Shown here: positions 1 through 13,800 of the stretch, piece after piece | Numbering within the stretch: position 1 is the stretch's first letter | How the letters are laid out: the number at the start of each line of letters is the position of its first letter | Assembly: GCA_037577475.1 (NCBI GenBank) | Contig: CM075190.1 | Location: 196,001-260,000, forward strand | Origin: Chaunax sp. Z400 | Taxonomy: Eukaryota > Chordata > Actinopteri > Lophiiformes > Chaunacidae | Reading direction: 5' to 3' | Length of the DNA: 64,000 nucleotides | The notes under the pieces: model-generated | What the model saw: the letters and a program-made list of their open reading frames with translations, nothing else | Told to the model about the DNA's origin: nothing | Databases searched by the model: none | Position numbers and translations under genes: made by a program

Positions 1-1849
1 CTACAGGTTTGTGTTGTTGTTCTATTGAGCCTATAGGTTTGTGTTGTTGTTATAATGAGCCTATAGGTTTGTGTTGTTTTTGAGCCTATAGGTTTGTGTT
101 GGTGTTATATTGAGCCTATAGGTTTGTGTGTGGTGACATTGAGCCTATAGGTTTGTCTTGTTGTTATAATGAGCCTATAGGTTTGTGTTGTTGTTATAAT
201 GAGTCTATAGGTTTATGTTGTTGTTACACTGAGCCTATAGGTTTGTGTTGTTGTTATAATGAGTCTATAGGTTTGTGTTGTTGTTACACTGAGCCTATAG
301 GTTTGTGTTGTTGTTATAATGAGTCTATAGGTTTGTGTTGTTGTTACACTGAGCTATAGGTTTGTGTTGTTATTGAGGCTATAGGTTTGTGTTGTTCTTG
401 AGGCTATAGGTTTGTGTTGTTCTTGAGGCTATAGGTTTGTGTTGTTCTATTGAGCCTATAGGTTTGTGTTGTTGTTATAATGAGCCTATAGGTTTGTGTT
501 GTTATTGAGCCTATAGGTTTGTGTTGTTGTTCTATTGAGTCTATAGGTTTGTGTTGTTGTTCTATTGATCCTATAGGTTTGTGTTGTTGTTATAATGAGC
601 CTATAGGTTTGTGGTTATTTAGCCTATAGGTTTGTGTTGTTGTTATAATGACTCTATAGGTTTGTGTTGCTATATTGACCCTATAGGTTTGTGTTGTTGT
701 TATAATGACTCTATAGGTTTGTGTTGCTATATTGACCCTATAGGTTTGTGTTGTTGTTATAATGAGTCTATAGGTTTGTGTTGTTGTTATAACGATCCTA
801 TAGGTTTGTGCTGTTGTTATATTGAGCCTATAGGTTTGTGCTGTTGTTATATTGAGCCTATAGGTTTGTGTTGTTGTTCTATTGATCCTATAGGTTTGTG
901 TTGTTGTTCTATTGATCCTATAGGTTTGTGTTGTTGTTATAATGAGTCTATAGGTTTGTGTGTGGTTACATTGAGCCTATAGGTTTGTGTTGTTGTTATA
1001 ATGAGCCTATAGGTTTGTGTTGTTGTTATATTGAGCCTATAGGTTTGTGTTGTTGTCATAATGACCCTATAGGTTTGTGTTGTTGTCATATTGAGCCGAT
1101 AGGTTTGTGTTGTTCTATTGATCCTATAGGTTTGTGTTGTTCTATTGATCCTATAGGTTTGTGTTGTTGTTATAATGAGCCTATAGGTTTGTGTTGTTGT
1201 TCTATTGAGCCTATAGGTTTGTGTTGTTGTTATCATGAGCCTATAGGTTTGTGTTGTTATTGAGCATATAGGTTTGTGTGTGGTGACATTGAGCCTATAG
1301 GTTTGTGTTGTTATTGAGCCTATAGGTTTGTGTTGTTGTTATAATGAGAATATAGGTTTGTGTTGCTATATTGAGCCTATAGGTTTGTGTTGTTGTTACA
1401 TTGAGCCCATAGTTTTGCGTTGTTGTTCTATTGATCCTATAGGTTTGTGGTGTTGTTATAATGAGCCTATAGGTTTGTGTTGTTATTGAGGCTATAGGTT
1501 TGTGTTGTTGTTCTATTGAGCCTATAGGTTTGTGTTGTTGTTATAATGAGCCTATAGGTTTGTGTTGTTTTTGAGCCTATAGGTTTGTGTTGTTGTTATA
1601 TTGAGCCTATAGGTTTGTGTGTGGTGACATTGAGCCTATAGGTTTGTCTTGTTGTTATAATGAGCCTATAGGTTTGTGTTGTTGTTATAATGAGTCTATA
1701 GGTTTATGTTGTTGTTACACTGAGCCTATAGGTTTGTGTTGTTGTTATAATGAGTCTATAGGTTTGTGTTGTTGTTACACTGAGCCTATAGGTTTGTGTT
1801 GTTGTTATAATGAGCCTATAGGTTTGTGTTGTTATTTAGCCTATAGGTT
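1..1849. repeat. HOR block, copy matching 3,760-5,609
   Basis: The unit order here repeats at an offset of 3,759-3,760 bp. Shared private variants include the starting CTACAGG core, the GTTGGTGTTATATTG tail near 100 and 3,860, and the GTGGTTATTTAG unit near 612 and 4,372. One single-base deletion near 353 (GAGCTATAGG instead of GAGCCTATAGG) changes the offset by one. Homology ends near 1,849, where the core reads GGTTTCTG and the next tail differs from the one at 5,609. Confidence 0.8.
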
Positions 1850-1860
1850 TCTGTTGTTGT

Positions 1861-3090
1861 TCTATTGATCCTATAGGTTTGTGTTGTTATTTAGCCTATA
1901 GGTTTGTGTTGTTGTTCTATTGATCCTATAGGTTTGTGTTGTTGTTCTATTGATCCTATAGGTTTGTGTTGTTGTTATAATGAGTCTATAGGTTTGTGTG
2001 TGGTTACATTGAGCCTATAGGTTTGTGTTGTTGTTATAATGAGCCTATAGGTTTGTGTTGTTGTTATATTGAGCCTATAGGTTTGTGTTGTTGTCATAAT
2101 GACCCTATAGGTTTGTGTTGTTGTCATATTGAGCCTATAGGTTTGTGTTGTTCTATTGATCCTATAGGTTTGTGTTGTTCTATTGATCCTATAGGTTTGT
2201 GCTGTTGTTATAATGAGCCTATAGGTTTGTGTTGTTGTTCTATTGAGCCTATAGGTTTGTGTTGTTGTTATCATGAGCCTATAGGTTTGTGTTGTTATTG
2301 AGCATATAGGTTTGTGTGTGGTGACATTGAGCCTATAGGTTTGTGTTGTTATTGAGCCTATAGGTTTGTGTTGTTGTTATAATGAGAATATAGGTTTGTG
2401 TTGCTATATTGAGCCTATAGGTTTGTGTTGTTGTTACATTGAGCCCATAGTTTTGCGTTGTTGTTCTATTGATCCTATAGGTTTGTGGTGTTGTTATAAT
2501 GAGCCTATAGGTTTGTGTTGTTATTGAGGCTACAGGTTTGTGTTGTTGTTCTATTGAGCCTATAGGTTTGTGTTGTTGTTATAATGAGCCTATAGGTTTG
2601 TGTTGTTTTTGAGCCTATAGGTTTGTGTTGGTGTTATATTGAGCCTATAGGTTTGTGTGTGGTGACATTGAGCCTATAGGTTTGTCTTGTTGTTATAATG
2701 AGCCTATAGGTTTGTGTTGTTGTTATAATGAGTCTATAGGTTTATGTTGTTGTTACACTGAGCCTATAGGTTTGTGTTGTTGTTATAATGAGTCTATAGG
2801 TTTGTGTCGTTGTTACACTGAGCCTATAGGTTTGTGTTGTTGTTATAATGAGTCTATAGGTTTGTGTTGTTGTTACACTGAGCCTATAGGTTTGTGTTGT
2901 TATTGAGGCTATAGGTTTGTGTTGTTCTTGAGGCTATAGGTTTGTGTTGTTCTTGAGGCTATAGGTTTGTGTTGTTCTATTGAGCCTATAGGTTTGTGTT
3001 GTTGTTATAATGAGCCTATAGGTTTGTGTTGTTATTGAGCCTATAGGTTTGTGTTGTTGTTCTATTGAGTCTATAGGTTTGTGTTGTTGT
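1861..3090. repeat. 1,230-bp tandem duplication, left copy
   Basis: Sequence from 1,861 recurs at 3,091 with an offset of exactly 1,230 bp, through the block beginning TGTGGTGACATTGAG at 2,655 and 3,885. The rare GTGTCGTTG tail (about 2,807 and 4,037), the TACAGG core (about 2,531 and 3,761) and the TTTTGCGTTG core appear in both copies. Confidence 0.82.
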
Positions 3091-4320
3091 TCTATTGATC
3101 CTATAGGTTTGTGTTGTTATTTAGCCTATAGGTTTGTGTTGTTGTTCTATTGATCCTATAGGTTTGTGTTGTTGTTCTATTGATCCTATAGGTTTGTGTT
3201 GTTGTTATAATGAGTCTATAGGTTTGTGTGTGGTTACATTGAGCCTATAGGTTTGTGTTGTTGTTATAATGAGCCTATAGGTTTGTGTTGTTGTTATATT
3301 GAGCCTATAGGTTTGTGTTGTTGTCATAATGACCCTATAGGTTTGTGTTGTTGTCATATTGAGCCTATAGGTTTGTGTTGTTCTATTGATCCTATAGGTT
3401 TGTGTTGTTCTATTGATCCTATAGGTTTGTGCTGTTGTTATAATGAGCCTATAGGTTTGTGTTGTTGTTCTATTGAGCCTATAGGTTTGTGTTGTTGTTA
3501 TCATGAGCCTATAGGTTTGTGTTGTTATTGAGCATATAGGTTTGTGTGTGGTGACATTGAGCCTATAGGTTTGTGTTGTTATTGAGCCTATAGGTTTGTG
3601 TTGTTGTTATAATGAGAATATAGGTTTGTGTTGCTATATTGAGCCTATAGGTTTGTGTTGTTGTTACATTGAGCCCATAGTTTTGCGTTGTTGTTCTATT
3701 GATCCTATAGGTTTGTGGTGTTGTTATAATGAGCCTATAGGTTTGTGTTGTTATTGAGGCTACAGGTTTGTGTTGTTGTTCTATTGAGCCTATAGGTTTG
3801 TGTTGTTGTTATAATGAGCCTATAGGTTTGTGTTGTTTTTGAGCCTATAGGTTTGTGTTGGTGTTATATTGAGCCTATAGGTTTGTGTGTGGTGACATTG
3901 AGCCTATAGGTTTGTCTTGTTGTTATAATGAGCCTATAGGTTTGTGTTGTTGTTATAATGAGTCTATAGGTTTATGTTGTTGTTACACTGAGCCTATAGG
4001 TTTGTGTTGTTGTTATAATGAGTCTATAGGTTTGTGTCGTTGTTACACTGAGCCTATAGGTTTGTGTTGTTGTTATAATGAGTCTATAGGTTTGTGTTGT
4101 TGTTACACTGAGCCTATAGGTTTGTGTTGTTATTGAGGCTATAGGTTTGTGTTGTTCTTGAGGCTATAGGTTTGTGTTGTTCTTGAGGCTATAGGTTTGT
4201 GTTGTTCTATTGAGCCTATAGGTTTGTGTTGTTGTTATAATGAGCCTATAGGTTTGTGTTGTTATTGAGCCTATAGGTTTGTGTTGTTGTTCTATTGAGT
4301 CTATAGGTTTGTGTTGTTGT
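3091..4320. repeat. 1,230-bp tandem duplication, right copy
   Basis: This is the adjacent second copy of the 1,861-3,090 block; I noticed no differences between them by eye. Just past it, near 4,350, the sequence keeps a stretch of units (through 4,600) that is missing after the equivalent point near 3,117. The shorter arrangement therefore looks like a deletion of about 260 bp by unequal pairing. Confidence 0.82.
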
Positions 4321-5609
4321 TCTATTGATCCTATAGGTTTGTGTTGTTGTTATAATGAGCCTATAGGTTTGTGGTTATTTAGCCTATAGGTTTGTGTTGT
4401 TGTTATAATGACTCTATAGGTTTGTGTTGCTATATTGACCCTATAGGTTTGTGTTGTTGTTATAATGACTCTATAGGTTTGTGTTGCTATATTGACCCTA
4501 TAGGTTTGTGTTGTTGTTATAACGAGTCTATAGGTTTGTGTTGTTGTTATAACGATCCTATAGGTTTGTGCTGTTGTTATATTGAGCCTATAGGTTTGTG
4601 CTGTTGTTATATTGAGCCTATAGGTTTGTGTTGTTGTTCTATTGATCCTATAGGTTTGTGTTGTTGTTCTATTGATCCTATAGGTTTGTGTTGTTGTTAT
4701 AATGAGTCTATAGGTTTGTGTGTGGTTACATTGAGCCTATAGGTTTGTGTTGTTGTTATAATGAGCCTATAGGTTTGTGTTGTTGTTATATTGAGCCTAT
4801 AGGTTTGTGTTGTTGTCATAATGACCCTATAGGTTTGTGTTGTTGTCATATTGAGCCGATAGGTTTGTGTTGTTCTATTGATCCTATAGGTTTGTGTTGT
4901 TCTATTGATCCTATAGGTTTGTGTTGTTGTTATAATGAGCCTATAGGTTTGTGTTGTTGTTCTATTGAGCCTATAGGTTTGTGTTGTTGTTATCATGAGC
5001 CTATAGGTTTGTGTTGTTATTGAGCATATAGGTTTGTGTGTGGTGACATTGAGCCTATAGGTTTGTGTTGTTATTGAGCCTATAGGTTTGTGTTGTTGTT
5101 ATAATGAGAATATAGGTTTGTGTTGCTATATTGAGCCTATAGGTTTGTGTTGTTGTTACATTGAGCCCATAGTTTTGCGTTGTTGTTCTATTGATCCTAT
5201 AGGTTTGTGGTGTTGTTATAATGAGCCTATAGGTTTGTGTTGTTATTGAGGCTATAGGTTTGTGTTGTTGTTCTATTGAGCCTATAGGTTTGTGTTGTTG
5301 TTATAATGAGCCTATAGGTTTGTGTTGTTTTTGAGCCTATAGGTTTGTGTTGTTGTTATATTGAGCCTATAGGTTTGTGTGTGGTGACATTGAGCCTATA
5401 GGTTTGTCTTGTTGTTATAATGAGCCTATAGGTTTGTGTTGTTGTTATAATGAGTCTATAGGTTTATGTTGTTGTTACACTGAGCCTATAGGTTTGTGTT
5501 GTTGTTATAATGAGTCTATAGGTTTGTGTTGTTGTTACACTGAGCCTATAGGTTTGTGTTGTTGTTATAATGAGCCTATAGGTTTGTGTTGTTATTTAGC
5601 CTATAGGTT
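3760..5609. repeat. HOR block, copy matching 1-1,849
   Basis: This is the second copy of the leading block, carrying the same order of 25-, 27-, 29- and 30-bp units. It differs by the one-base indel noted in the first copy and by a few substitutions, for example GTGTCGTTG near 4,037 and AACGAGTC near 4,522. The two copies are separated by a 1,230-bp tandem duplication, so the region 1-5,609 has been rearranged more than once. Confidence 0.8.
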
Positions 5610-6223
5610 TGTGTTGTTGTTATAATGAGCCTATAGGTTTGTGTGTGGTGACATTGAGCCTATAGGTTTGTCTTGTTGTTATAATGAGTCTATAGGTTTG
5701 TGTTGTTGTTATAATGAGTCTATAGGTTTGTGTTGTTGTTACACTGAGCCTATAGGTTTGTGTTGTTATTGAGGCTATAGGTTTGTGTTGTTCTTGAGGC
5801 TATAGGTTTGTGTTGTTCTTGAGGCTATAGGTTTGTGTTGTTCTATTGAGCCTATAGGTTTGTGTTGTTGTTATAATGAGCCTATAGGTTTGTGTTATTG
5901 AGCCTATAGGTTTGTGTTGTTGTTCTATTGAGTCTATAGGTTTGTGTTGTTGTTCTATTGATCCTATAGGTTTGTGTTGTTATTTAGCCTATAGGTTTGT
6001 GTTGTTGTTATAATGACTCTATAGGTTTGTGTTGTTGTTATAATGACTCTATAGGTTTGTGTTGCTATATTGACCCTATAGGTTTGTGTTGTTGTTATAA
6101 TGAGTCTATAGGTTTGATGTTGTTGTTATAACGATCCTATAGGTTTGTGCTGTTGTTATATTGAGCCTATAGGTTTGTGCTGTTGTTATATTGAGCCTAT
6201 AGGTTTGTGTTGTTGTTCTATTG
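5610..6223. repeat. Array-1 linker with a second TGTGGTGACATTGAG start
   Basis: These are array-1 units between two larger duplication blocks. A second TGTGGTGACATTGAG unit sits near 5,641, followed by the usual succession of 25-bp GAGGC units. One unit near 6,114 reads GGTTTGATG, a single-base insertion. A 22-bp unit (TTATTGAG tail) occurs near 5,890. Nothing other than repeat units is visible. Confidence 0.85.
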
Positions 6224-8525
6224 ATCCTATAGGTTTGTGTTGTTGTTCTATTGATCCTATAGGTTTGTGTTGTTGTTATAATGAGTCTATAGGTTTGTGT
6301 GTGGTTACATTGAGCCTATAGGTTTGTGTTGTTGTTATAATGAGCCTATAGGTTTGTGTTGTTGTTATATTGAGCCTATAGGTTTGTGTTGTTGTCATAA
6401 TGACCCTATAGGTTTGTGTTGTTGTCATAATGACCCTATAGGTTTGTGTTGTTGTCATATTGAGCCGATAGGTTTGTGTTGTTCTATTGATCCTATAGGT
6501 TTGTGTTGTTCTATTGATCCTATAGGTTTGTGTTGTTGTTATAATGAGCCTATAGGTTTGTGTTGTTGTTCTATTGAGCCTATAGGTTTGTGTTGTTGTT
6601 ATCATGAGCCTATAGGTTTGTGTTGTTGTTATCATGAGCCTATAGGTTTGTGTTGTTATTGAGCATATAGGTTTGTGTGTGGTGACATTGAGCCTATAGG
6701 TTTGTGTTGTTATTGAGCCTATAGGTTTGTGTGTGGTGACATTGAGCCTATAGGTTTGTCTTGTTGTTATAATGAGCCTATAGGTTTGTGTTGTTGTTAT
6801 AATGAGAATATAGGTTTGTGTTGCTATATTGAGCCTATAGGTTTGTGTTGTTGTTACATTGAGCCCATAGTTTTGCGTTGTTGTTCAATTGATCCTATAG
6901 GTTTGTGGTGTTGTTACAATGAGCCTATAGGTTTGTGTTGTTGTTCTATTGAGCCTATAGGTTTGTGTTGTTGTTATAATGAGCCTATAGGTTTGTGTTG
7001 TTTTTGAGCCTATAGGTTTGTGTTGTTGTTATATTGAGCCTATAGGTTTGTGTGTGGTGACATTGAGCCTATAGGTTTGTCTTGTTGTTATAATGAGCCT
7101 ATAGGTTTGTGTTGTTGTTATAATGAGCCTATAGGTTTGTGTTGTTGTTATAATGAGTCTATAGGTTTATGTTGTTGTTACACTGAGCCTATAGGTTTGT
7201 GTTGTTGTTATAATGAGCCTATAGGTTTGTGCTGTTGTTCTATTGAGCCTATAGGTTTGTGTTGTTGTTATAATGAGCCTATAGGTTTGTGTGTGGTGAC
7301 ATTGAGCCTATAGGTTTGTCTTGTTGTTATAATGAGCCTATAGGTTTGTGTTGTTGTTATAATGGGCCTATAGGTTTGTGTTGTTGTTATAATGGGCCTA
7401 TAGGTTTGTGTTGTTATTGAGGCTATAGGTTTGTGTTGTTGTTCGATTGAGCCTATAGGTTTGTGTTGTTGTTATAATGAGCCTATAGGTTTGTGTTGTT
7501 ATTGAGCCTATAGGTTTGTGTTGTTGTTATAATGAGTCTATAGGTTTGTGTTGCTATATTGACCCTATAGGTTTGTGTTGTTGTTATAACGAGTCTATAG
7601 GTTTGTGTTGTTGTTATAACGATCCTATAGGTTTATGTGTTTGTCATATTGAGCCTATAGGTTTGTGTTGTTGTTATAATGAGTCTATAGGTTTGTGTTG
7701 TTGTTCTAATGAGTCTATAGGTTTTATGTTTTTGTCATATTGAGCCCATAGGTTTGTGTTGTTGTTACATTGAGCCCATAGGTTTGTGTTGTTGTTATAA
7801 TGACCCTATAGGTTTATGTTGTTGTTATAATGATCCTCTAGGTTTGTGTTGTTGTTATAATGACTCTATAGGTTTGTGTTGCTATATTGACCCTATAGGT
7901 TTGTGTTGTTGTTATAATGAGTCTATAGGTTTGTGTTGTTGTTATAATGAGTCTATAGGTTTATGTTGTTGTTATAACGATCCTATAGGTTTGTGTTGTT
8001 GTTATATTGAGCCTATAGGTTTGTGTTGTTGTTCTATTGATCCTATAGGTTTGTGTTGTTGTTATAATGAGTCTATAGGTTTGTGTGTGGTTACATTGAG
8101 CCTATAGGTTTGTGTTGTTGTTATAATGAGCCTATAGGTTTGTGTAGTTGTTATAATGACTCTATAGGTTTGTGATGTTGTTATATTGAGCCTATAGGTT
8201 TGTGTTGTTGTCATAATGACCCTATAGGTTTGTGTTGTTGTCATATTGAGCCTATAGGTTTGTGTTGTTCTATTGATCCTATAGGTTTGTGTTGTTGTTC
8301 TATTGAGCCTATAGGTTTGTGTTGTTGTTATCATGAGCCAATAGGTTTGTGTTGTTATTGAGCATATAGGTTTGTGTGTGGTGACATTGAGCCTATAGGT
8401 TTGTGTTGTTATTGAGCCTATAGGTTTGTGTTGTTGTTATAATGAGAATATAGGTTTGTGTTGCTATATTGAGCCTATAGGTTTGTGTTCTATTGATCCT
8501 ATAGGTTTGTGTTGTTGTTCTATTG
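6224..8525. repeat. 2,302-bp tandem duplication, left copy
   Basis: The block recurs at +2,302 bp. Landmarks in both copies include the TGTGGTTACATTGAG unit (6,297 and 8,599), the TTCAATTGATCC tail (about 6,885 and 9,187), the TTCGATTGAG tail (about 7,442 and 9,744) and the 31-bp unit with GGTTTTATGTTTTTG (about 7,721 and 10,023). Homology ends at 8,525, where TATTGATCC is replaced by TATTGGTCC in the second copy. Confidence 0.87.
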
Positions 8526-10827
8526 ATCCTATAGGTTTGTGTTGTTGTTCTATTGATCCTATAGGTTTGTGTTGTTGTTATAATGAGTCTATAGGTTTGT
8601 GTGTGGTTACATTGAGCCTATAGGTTTGTGTTGTTGTTATAATGAGCCTATAGGTTTGTGTTGTTGTTATATTGAGCCTATAGGTTTGTGTTGTTGTCAT
8701 AATGACCCTATAGGTTTGTGTTGTTGTCATAATGACCCTATAGGTTTGTGTTGTTGTCATATTGAGCCGATAGGTTTGTGTTGTTCTATTGATCCTATAG
8801 GTTTGTGTTGTTCTATTGATCCTATAGGTTTGTGTTGTTGTTATAATGAGCCTATAGGTTTGTGTTGTTGTTCTATTGAGCCTATAGGTTTGTGTTGTTG
8901 TTATCATGAGCCTATAGGTTTGTGTTGTTGTTATCATGAGCCTATAGGTTTGTGTTGTTATTGAGCATATAGGTTTGTGTGTGGTGACATTGAGCCTATA
9001 GGTTTGTGTTGTTATTGAGCCTATAGGTTTGTGTGTGGTGACATTGAGCCTATAGGTTTGTCTTGTTGTTATAATGAGCCTATAGGTTTGTGTTGTTGTT
9101 ATAATGAGAATATAGGTTTGTGTTGCTATATTGAGCCTATAGGTTTGTGTTGTTGTTACATTGAGCCCATAGTTTTGCGTTGTTGTTCAATTGATCCTAT
9201 AGGTTTGTGGTGTTGTTACAATGAGCCTATAGGTTTGTGTTGTTGTTCTATTGAGCCTATAGGTTTGTGTTGTTGTTATAATGAGCCTATAGGTTTGTGT
9301 TGTTTTTGAGCCTATAGGTTTGTGTTGTTGTTATATTGAGCCTATAGGTTTGTGTGTGGTGACATTGAGCCTATAGGTTTGTCTTGTTGTTATAATGAGC
9401 CTATAGGTTTGTGTTGTTGTTATAATGAGCCTATAGGTTTGTGTTGTTGTTATAATGAGTCTATAGGTTTATGTTGTTGTTACACTGAGCCTATAGGTTT
9501 GTGTTGTTGTTATAATGAGCCTATAGGTTTGTGCTGTTGTTCTATTGAGCCTATAGGTTTGTGTTGTTGTTATAATGAGCCTATAGGTTTGTGTGTGGTG
9601 ACATTGAGCCTATAGGTTTGTCTTGTTGTTATAATGAGCCTATAGGTTTGTGTTGTTGTTATAATGGGCCTATAGGTTTGTGTTGTTGTTATAATGGGCC
9701 TATAGGTTTGTGTTGTTATTGAGGCTATAGGTTTGTGTTGTTGTTCGATTGAGCCTATAGGTTTGTGTTGTTGTTATAATGAGCCTATAGGTTTGTGTTG
9801 TTATTGAGCCTATAGGTTTGTGTTGTTGTTATAATGAGTCTATAGGTTTGTGTTGCTATATTGACCCTATAGGTTTGTGTTGTTGTTATAACGAGTCTAT
9901 AGGTTTGTGTTGTTGTTATAACGATCCTATAGGTTTATGTGTTTGTCATATTGAGCCTATAGGTTTGTGTTGTTGTTATAATGAGTCTATAGGTTTGTGT
10001 TGTTGTTCTAATGAGTCTATAGGTTTTATGTTTTTGTCATATTGAGCCCATAGGTTTGTGTTGTTGTTACATTGAGCCCATAGGTTTGTGTTGTTGTTAT
10101 AATGACCCTATAGGTTTATGTTGTTGTTATAATGATCCTCTAGGTTTGTGTTGTTGTTATAATGACTCTATAGGTTTGTGTTGCTATATTGACCCTATAG
10201 GTTTGTGTTGTTGTTATAATGAGTCTATAGGTTTGTGTTGTTGTTATAATGAGTCTATAGGTTTATGTTGTTGTTATAACGATCCTATAGGTTTGTGTTG
10301 TTGTTATATTGAGCCTATAGGTTTGTGTTGTTGTTCTATTGATCCTATAGGTTTGTGTTGTTGTTATAATGAGTCTATAGGTTTGTGTGTGGTTACATTG
10401 AGCCTATAGGTTTGTGTTGTTGTTATAATGAGCCTATAGGTTTGTGTAGTTGTTATAATGACTCTATAGGTTTGTGATGTTGTTATATTGAGCCTATAGG
10501 TTTGTGTTGTTGTCATAATGACCCTATAGGTTTGTGTTGTTGTCATATTGAGCCTATAGGTTTGTGTTGTTCTATTGATCCTATAGGTTTGTGTTGTTGT
10601 TCTATTGAGCCTATAGGTTTGTGTTGTTGTTATCATGAGCCAATAGGTTTGTGTTGTTATTGAGCATATAGGTTTGTGTGTGGTGACATTGAGCCTATAG
10701 GTTTGTGTTGTTATTGAGCCTATAGGTTTGTGTTGTTGTTATAATGAGAATATAGGTTTGTGTTGCTATATTGAGCCTATAGGTTTGTGTTCTATTGATC
10801 CTATAGGTTTGTGTTGTTGTTCTATTG
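8526..10827. repeat. 2,302-bp tandem duplication, right copy
   Basis: This is the second copy of 6,224-8,525, and I saw no differences between them over the landmarks I compared. Its right part (from about 9,690) also forms the left end of the much larger 8.96-kb duplication, so the 2,302-bp event and the larger one overlap in the same DNA. Confidence 0.87.
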
Positions 10828-13800
10828 GTCCTATAGGTTTGTGGTGTTGTTGTATTGATCCTATAGGTTTTTGTTGTTTTTATATTGAGTCTATAGGTTT
10901 GTGTTGTTGGTATAATGGGCCTATAGGTTTGTGTTGTTATTGAGGCTATAGGTTTGTGTTGTTGTTATAATGAGCCTATAGGTTTGTGTTGTTGTTATAA
11001 TGAGCCTATAGGTTTGTGTTATTGAGCCTATAGGTTTGTGTTGTTGTTATATTGAGCCTATAGGTTTGTGTGTGGTGACATTGAGCCTATAGGTTTGTCT
11101 TGTTGTTATAATGAGCCTATAGGTTTGTGTTGTTGTTATAATGAGTCTATAGGTTTGTGTTGTTGTTACACTGAGCCTATAGGTTTGTGTTGTTATTGAG
11201 GCTATAGGTTTGTGTTGTTCTATTGAGCCTATAGGTTTGTGTTGTTGTTATAATGAGCCTATAGGTTTGTGTTGTTATTGAGCCTATAGGTTTGTGTTGT
11301 TGTTCTATTGAGTCTATAGGTTTGTGTTGTTGTTCTATTGATCCTATAGGTTTGTGTTGTTGTTCTATTGATCCTATAGGTTTGTGTTGTTGTTATAATG
11401 AGCCTATAGGTTTGTGTTGTTATTTAGCCTATAGGTTTGTGTTGTTGTTATAATGAGCCTATAGGTTTGTGTGTGGTGACATTGAGCCTATAGGTTTGTC
11501 TTGTTGTTATAATGAGCCTATAGGTTTGTGTTGTTGTTATAATGAGTCTATAGGTTTGTGTTGTTGTTACACTGAGCCTATAGGTTTGTGTTGTTGTTAT
11601 AATGAGCCTATAGGTTTGTGTTGTTATTTAGCCTATAGGTTTGTGTTGTTGTTCTATTGATCCTATAGGTTTGTGTTGTTATTTAGCCTATAGGTTTGTG
11701 TTGTTGTTATAATGAGCCTATAGGTTTGTGTGTGGTGACGTTGAGCCTATAGGTTTGTCTTGTTGTTATAATGAGTCTATAGGTTTGTGTTGTTGTTATA
11801 ATGAGTCTATAGGTTTGTGTTGTTGTTACACTGAGCCTATAGGTTTGTGTTGTTATTGAGGCTATAGGTTTGTGTTGTTCTTGAGGCTATAGGTTTGTGT
11901 TGTTCTTGAGGCTATAGGTTTGTGTTGTTCTATTGAGCCTATAGGTTTGTGTTGTTGTTATAATGAGCCTATAGGCTTGTGTTGTTATTGAGCCTATAGG
12001 TTTGTGTTGTTGTTCTATTGAGTCTATAGGTTTGTGTTGTTGTTCTATTGATCCTATAGGTTTGTGTTGTTGTTATAATGAGCCTATAGGTTTGTGGTTA
12101 TTTAGCCTATAGGTTTGTGTTGTTGTTATAATGACTCTATAGGTCTGTGTTGCTATATTGACCCTATAGGTTTGTGTTGTTGTTATAATGACTCTATAGG
12201 TTTGTGTTGCTATATTGACCCTATAGGTTTGTGTTGTTGTTATAATGAGTCTATAGGTTTGTGTTGTTGTTATAACGATCCTATAGGTTTGTGCTGTTGT
12301 TATATTGAGCCTATAGGTTTGTGCTGTTGTTATATTGAGCCTATAGGTTTGTGCTGTTGTTATATTGAGCCTATAGGTTTGTGTTGTTGTTCTATTGATC
12401 CTATAGGTTTGTGTTGTTGTTCTATTGATCCTATAGGTTTGTGTTGTTGTTATAATGAGTCTATAGGTTTGTGTGTGGTTACATTGAGCCTATAGGTTTG
12501 TGTTGTTGTTATAATGAGCCTATAGGTTTGTGTTGTTGTTATATTGAGCCTATAGGTTTGTGTTGTTGTCATAATGACCCTATAGGTTTGTGTTGTTGTC
12601 ATATTGAGCCTATAGGTTTGTGTTGTTCTATTGATCCTATAGGTTTGTGTTGTTCTATTGATCCTATAGGTTTGTGTTGTTGTTATAATGAGCCTATAGG
12701 TTTGTGTTGTTGTTCTATTGAGCCTATAGGTTTGTGTTGTTGTAATCATGAGCCTATAGGTTTGTGTTGTTATTGAGCATATAGGTTTGTGTGTGGTGAC
12801 ATTGAGCCTATAGGTTTGTGTTGTTATTGAGCCTATAGGTTTGTGTTGTTGTTATAATGAGAATATAGGTTTGTGTTGCTATATTGAGCCTATAGGTTTG
12901 TGTTGTTGTTACATTGAGCCCATAGTTTTGCGTTGTTGTTCTATTGATCCTATAGGTTTGTGGTGTTGTTATAATGAGCCTATAGGTTTGTGTTGTTATT
13001 GAGGCTATAGGTTTGTGTTGTTGTTCTATTGAGCCTATAGGTTTGTGTTGTTGTTATAATGAGCCTATAGGTTTGTGTTGTTTTTGAGCCTATAGGTTTG
13101 TGTTGTTGTTATATTGAGCCTATAGGTTTGTGTGTGGTGACATTGAGCCTATAGGTTTGTCTTGTTGTTATAATGAGCCTATAGGTTTGTGTTGTTGTTA
13201 TAATGAGTCTATAGGTTTATGTTGTTGTTACACTGAGCCTATAGGTTTGTGTTGTTGTTATAATGAGTCTATAGGTTTGTGTTGTTGTTACACTGAGCCT
13301 ATAGGTTTATGTTGTTATTTAGCCTATAGGTTTGTGTTGTTGTTCTATTGATCCTATAGGTTTGTGTTGTTATTTAGCCTATAGGTTTGTGTTGTTGTTA
13401 TAATGAGCCTATAGGTTTGTGTGTGGTGACATTGAGCCTATAGGTTTGTCTTGTTGTTATAATGAGTCTATAGGTTTGTGTTGTTGTTACACTGAGCCTA
13501 TAGGTTTGTGTTGTTATTGAGGCTATAGGTTTGTGTTGTTCTTGAGGCTATAGGTTTGTGTTGTTCTTGAGGCTATAGGTTTGTGTTGTTCTATTGAGCC
13601 TATAGGTTTGTGTTGTTGTTATAATGAGCCTATAGGTTTGTGTTGTTATTGAGGCTATTGGTTTGTGTTGTTGTTCTATTGAGCCTATAGGTTTGTGTTG
13701 TTGTTATAATGAGCCTATAGGTTTGTGTTGTTATTGAGCCTATAGGTTTGTGTTGTTGTTATATTGAGTCTATAGGTTTGTGTTGTTGTTCTATTGATCC

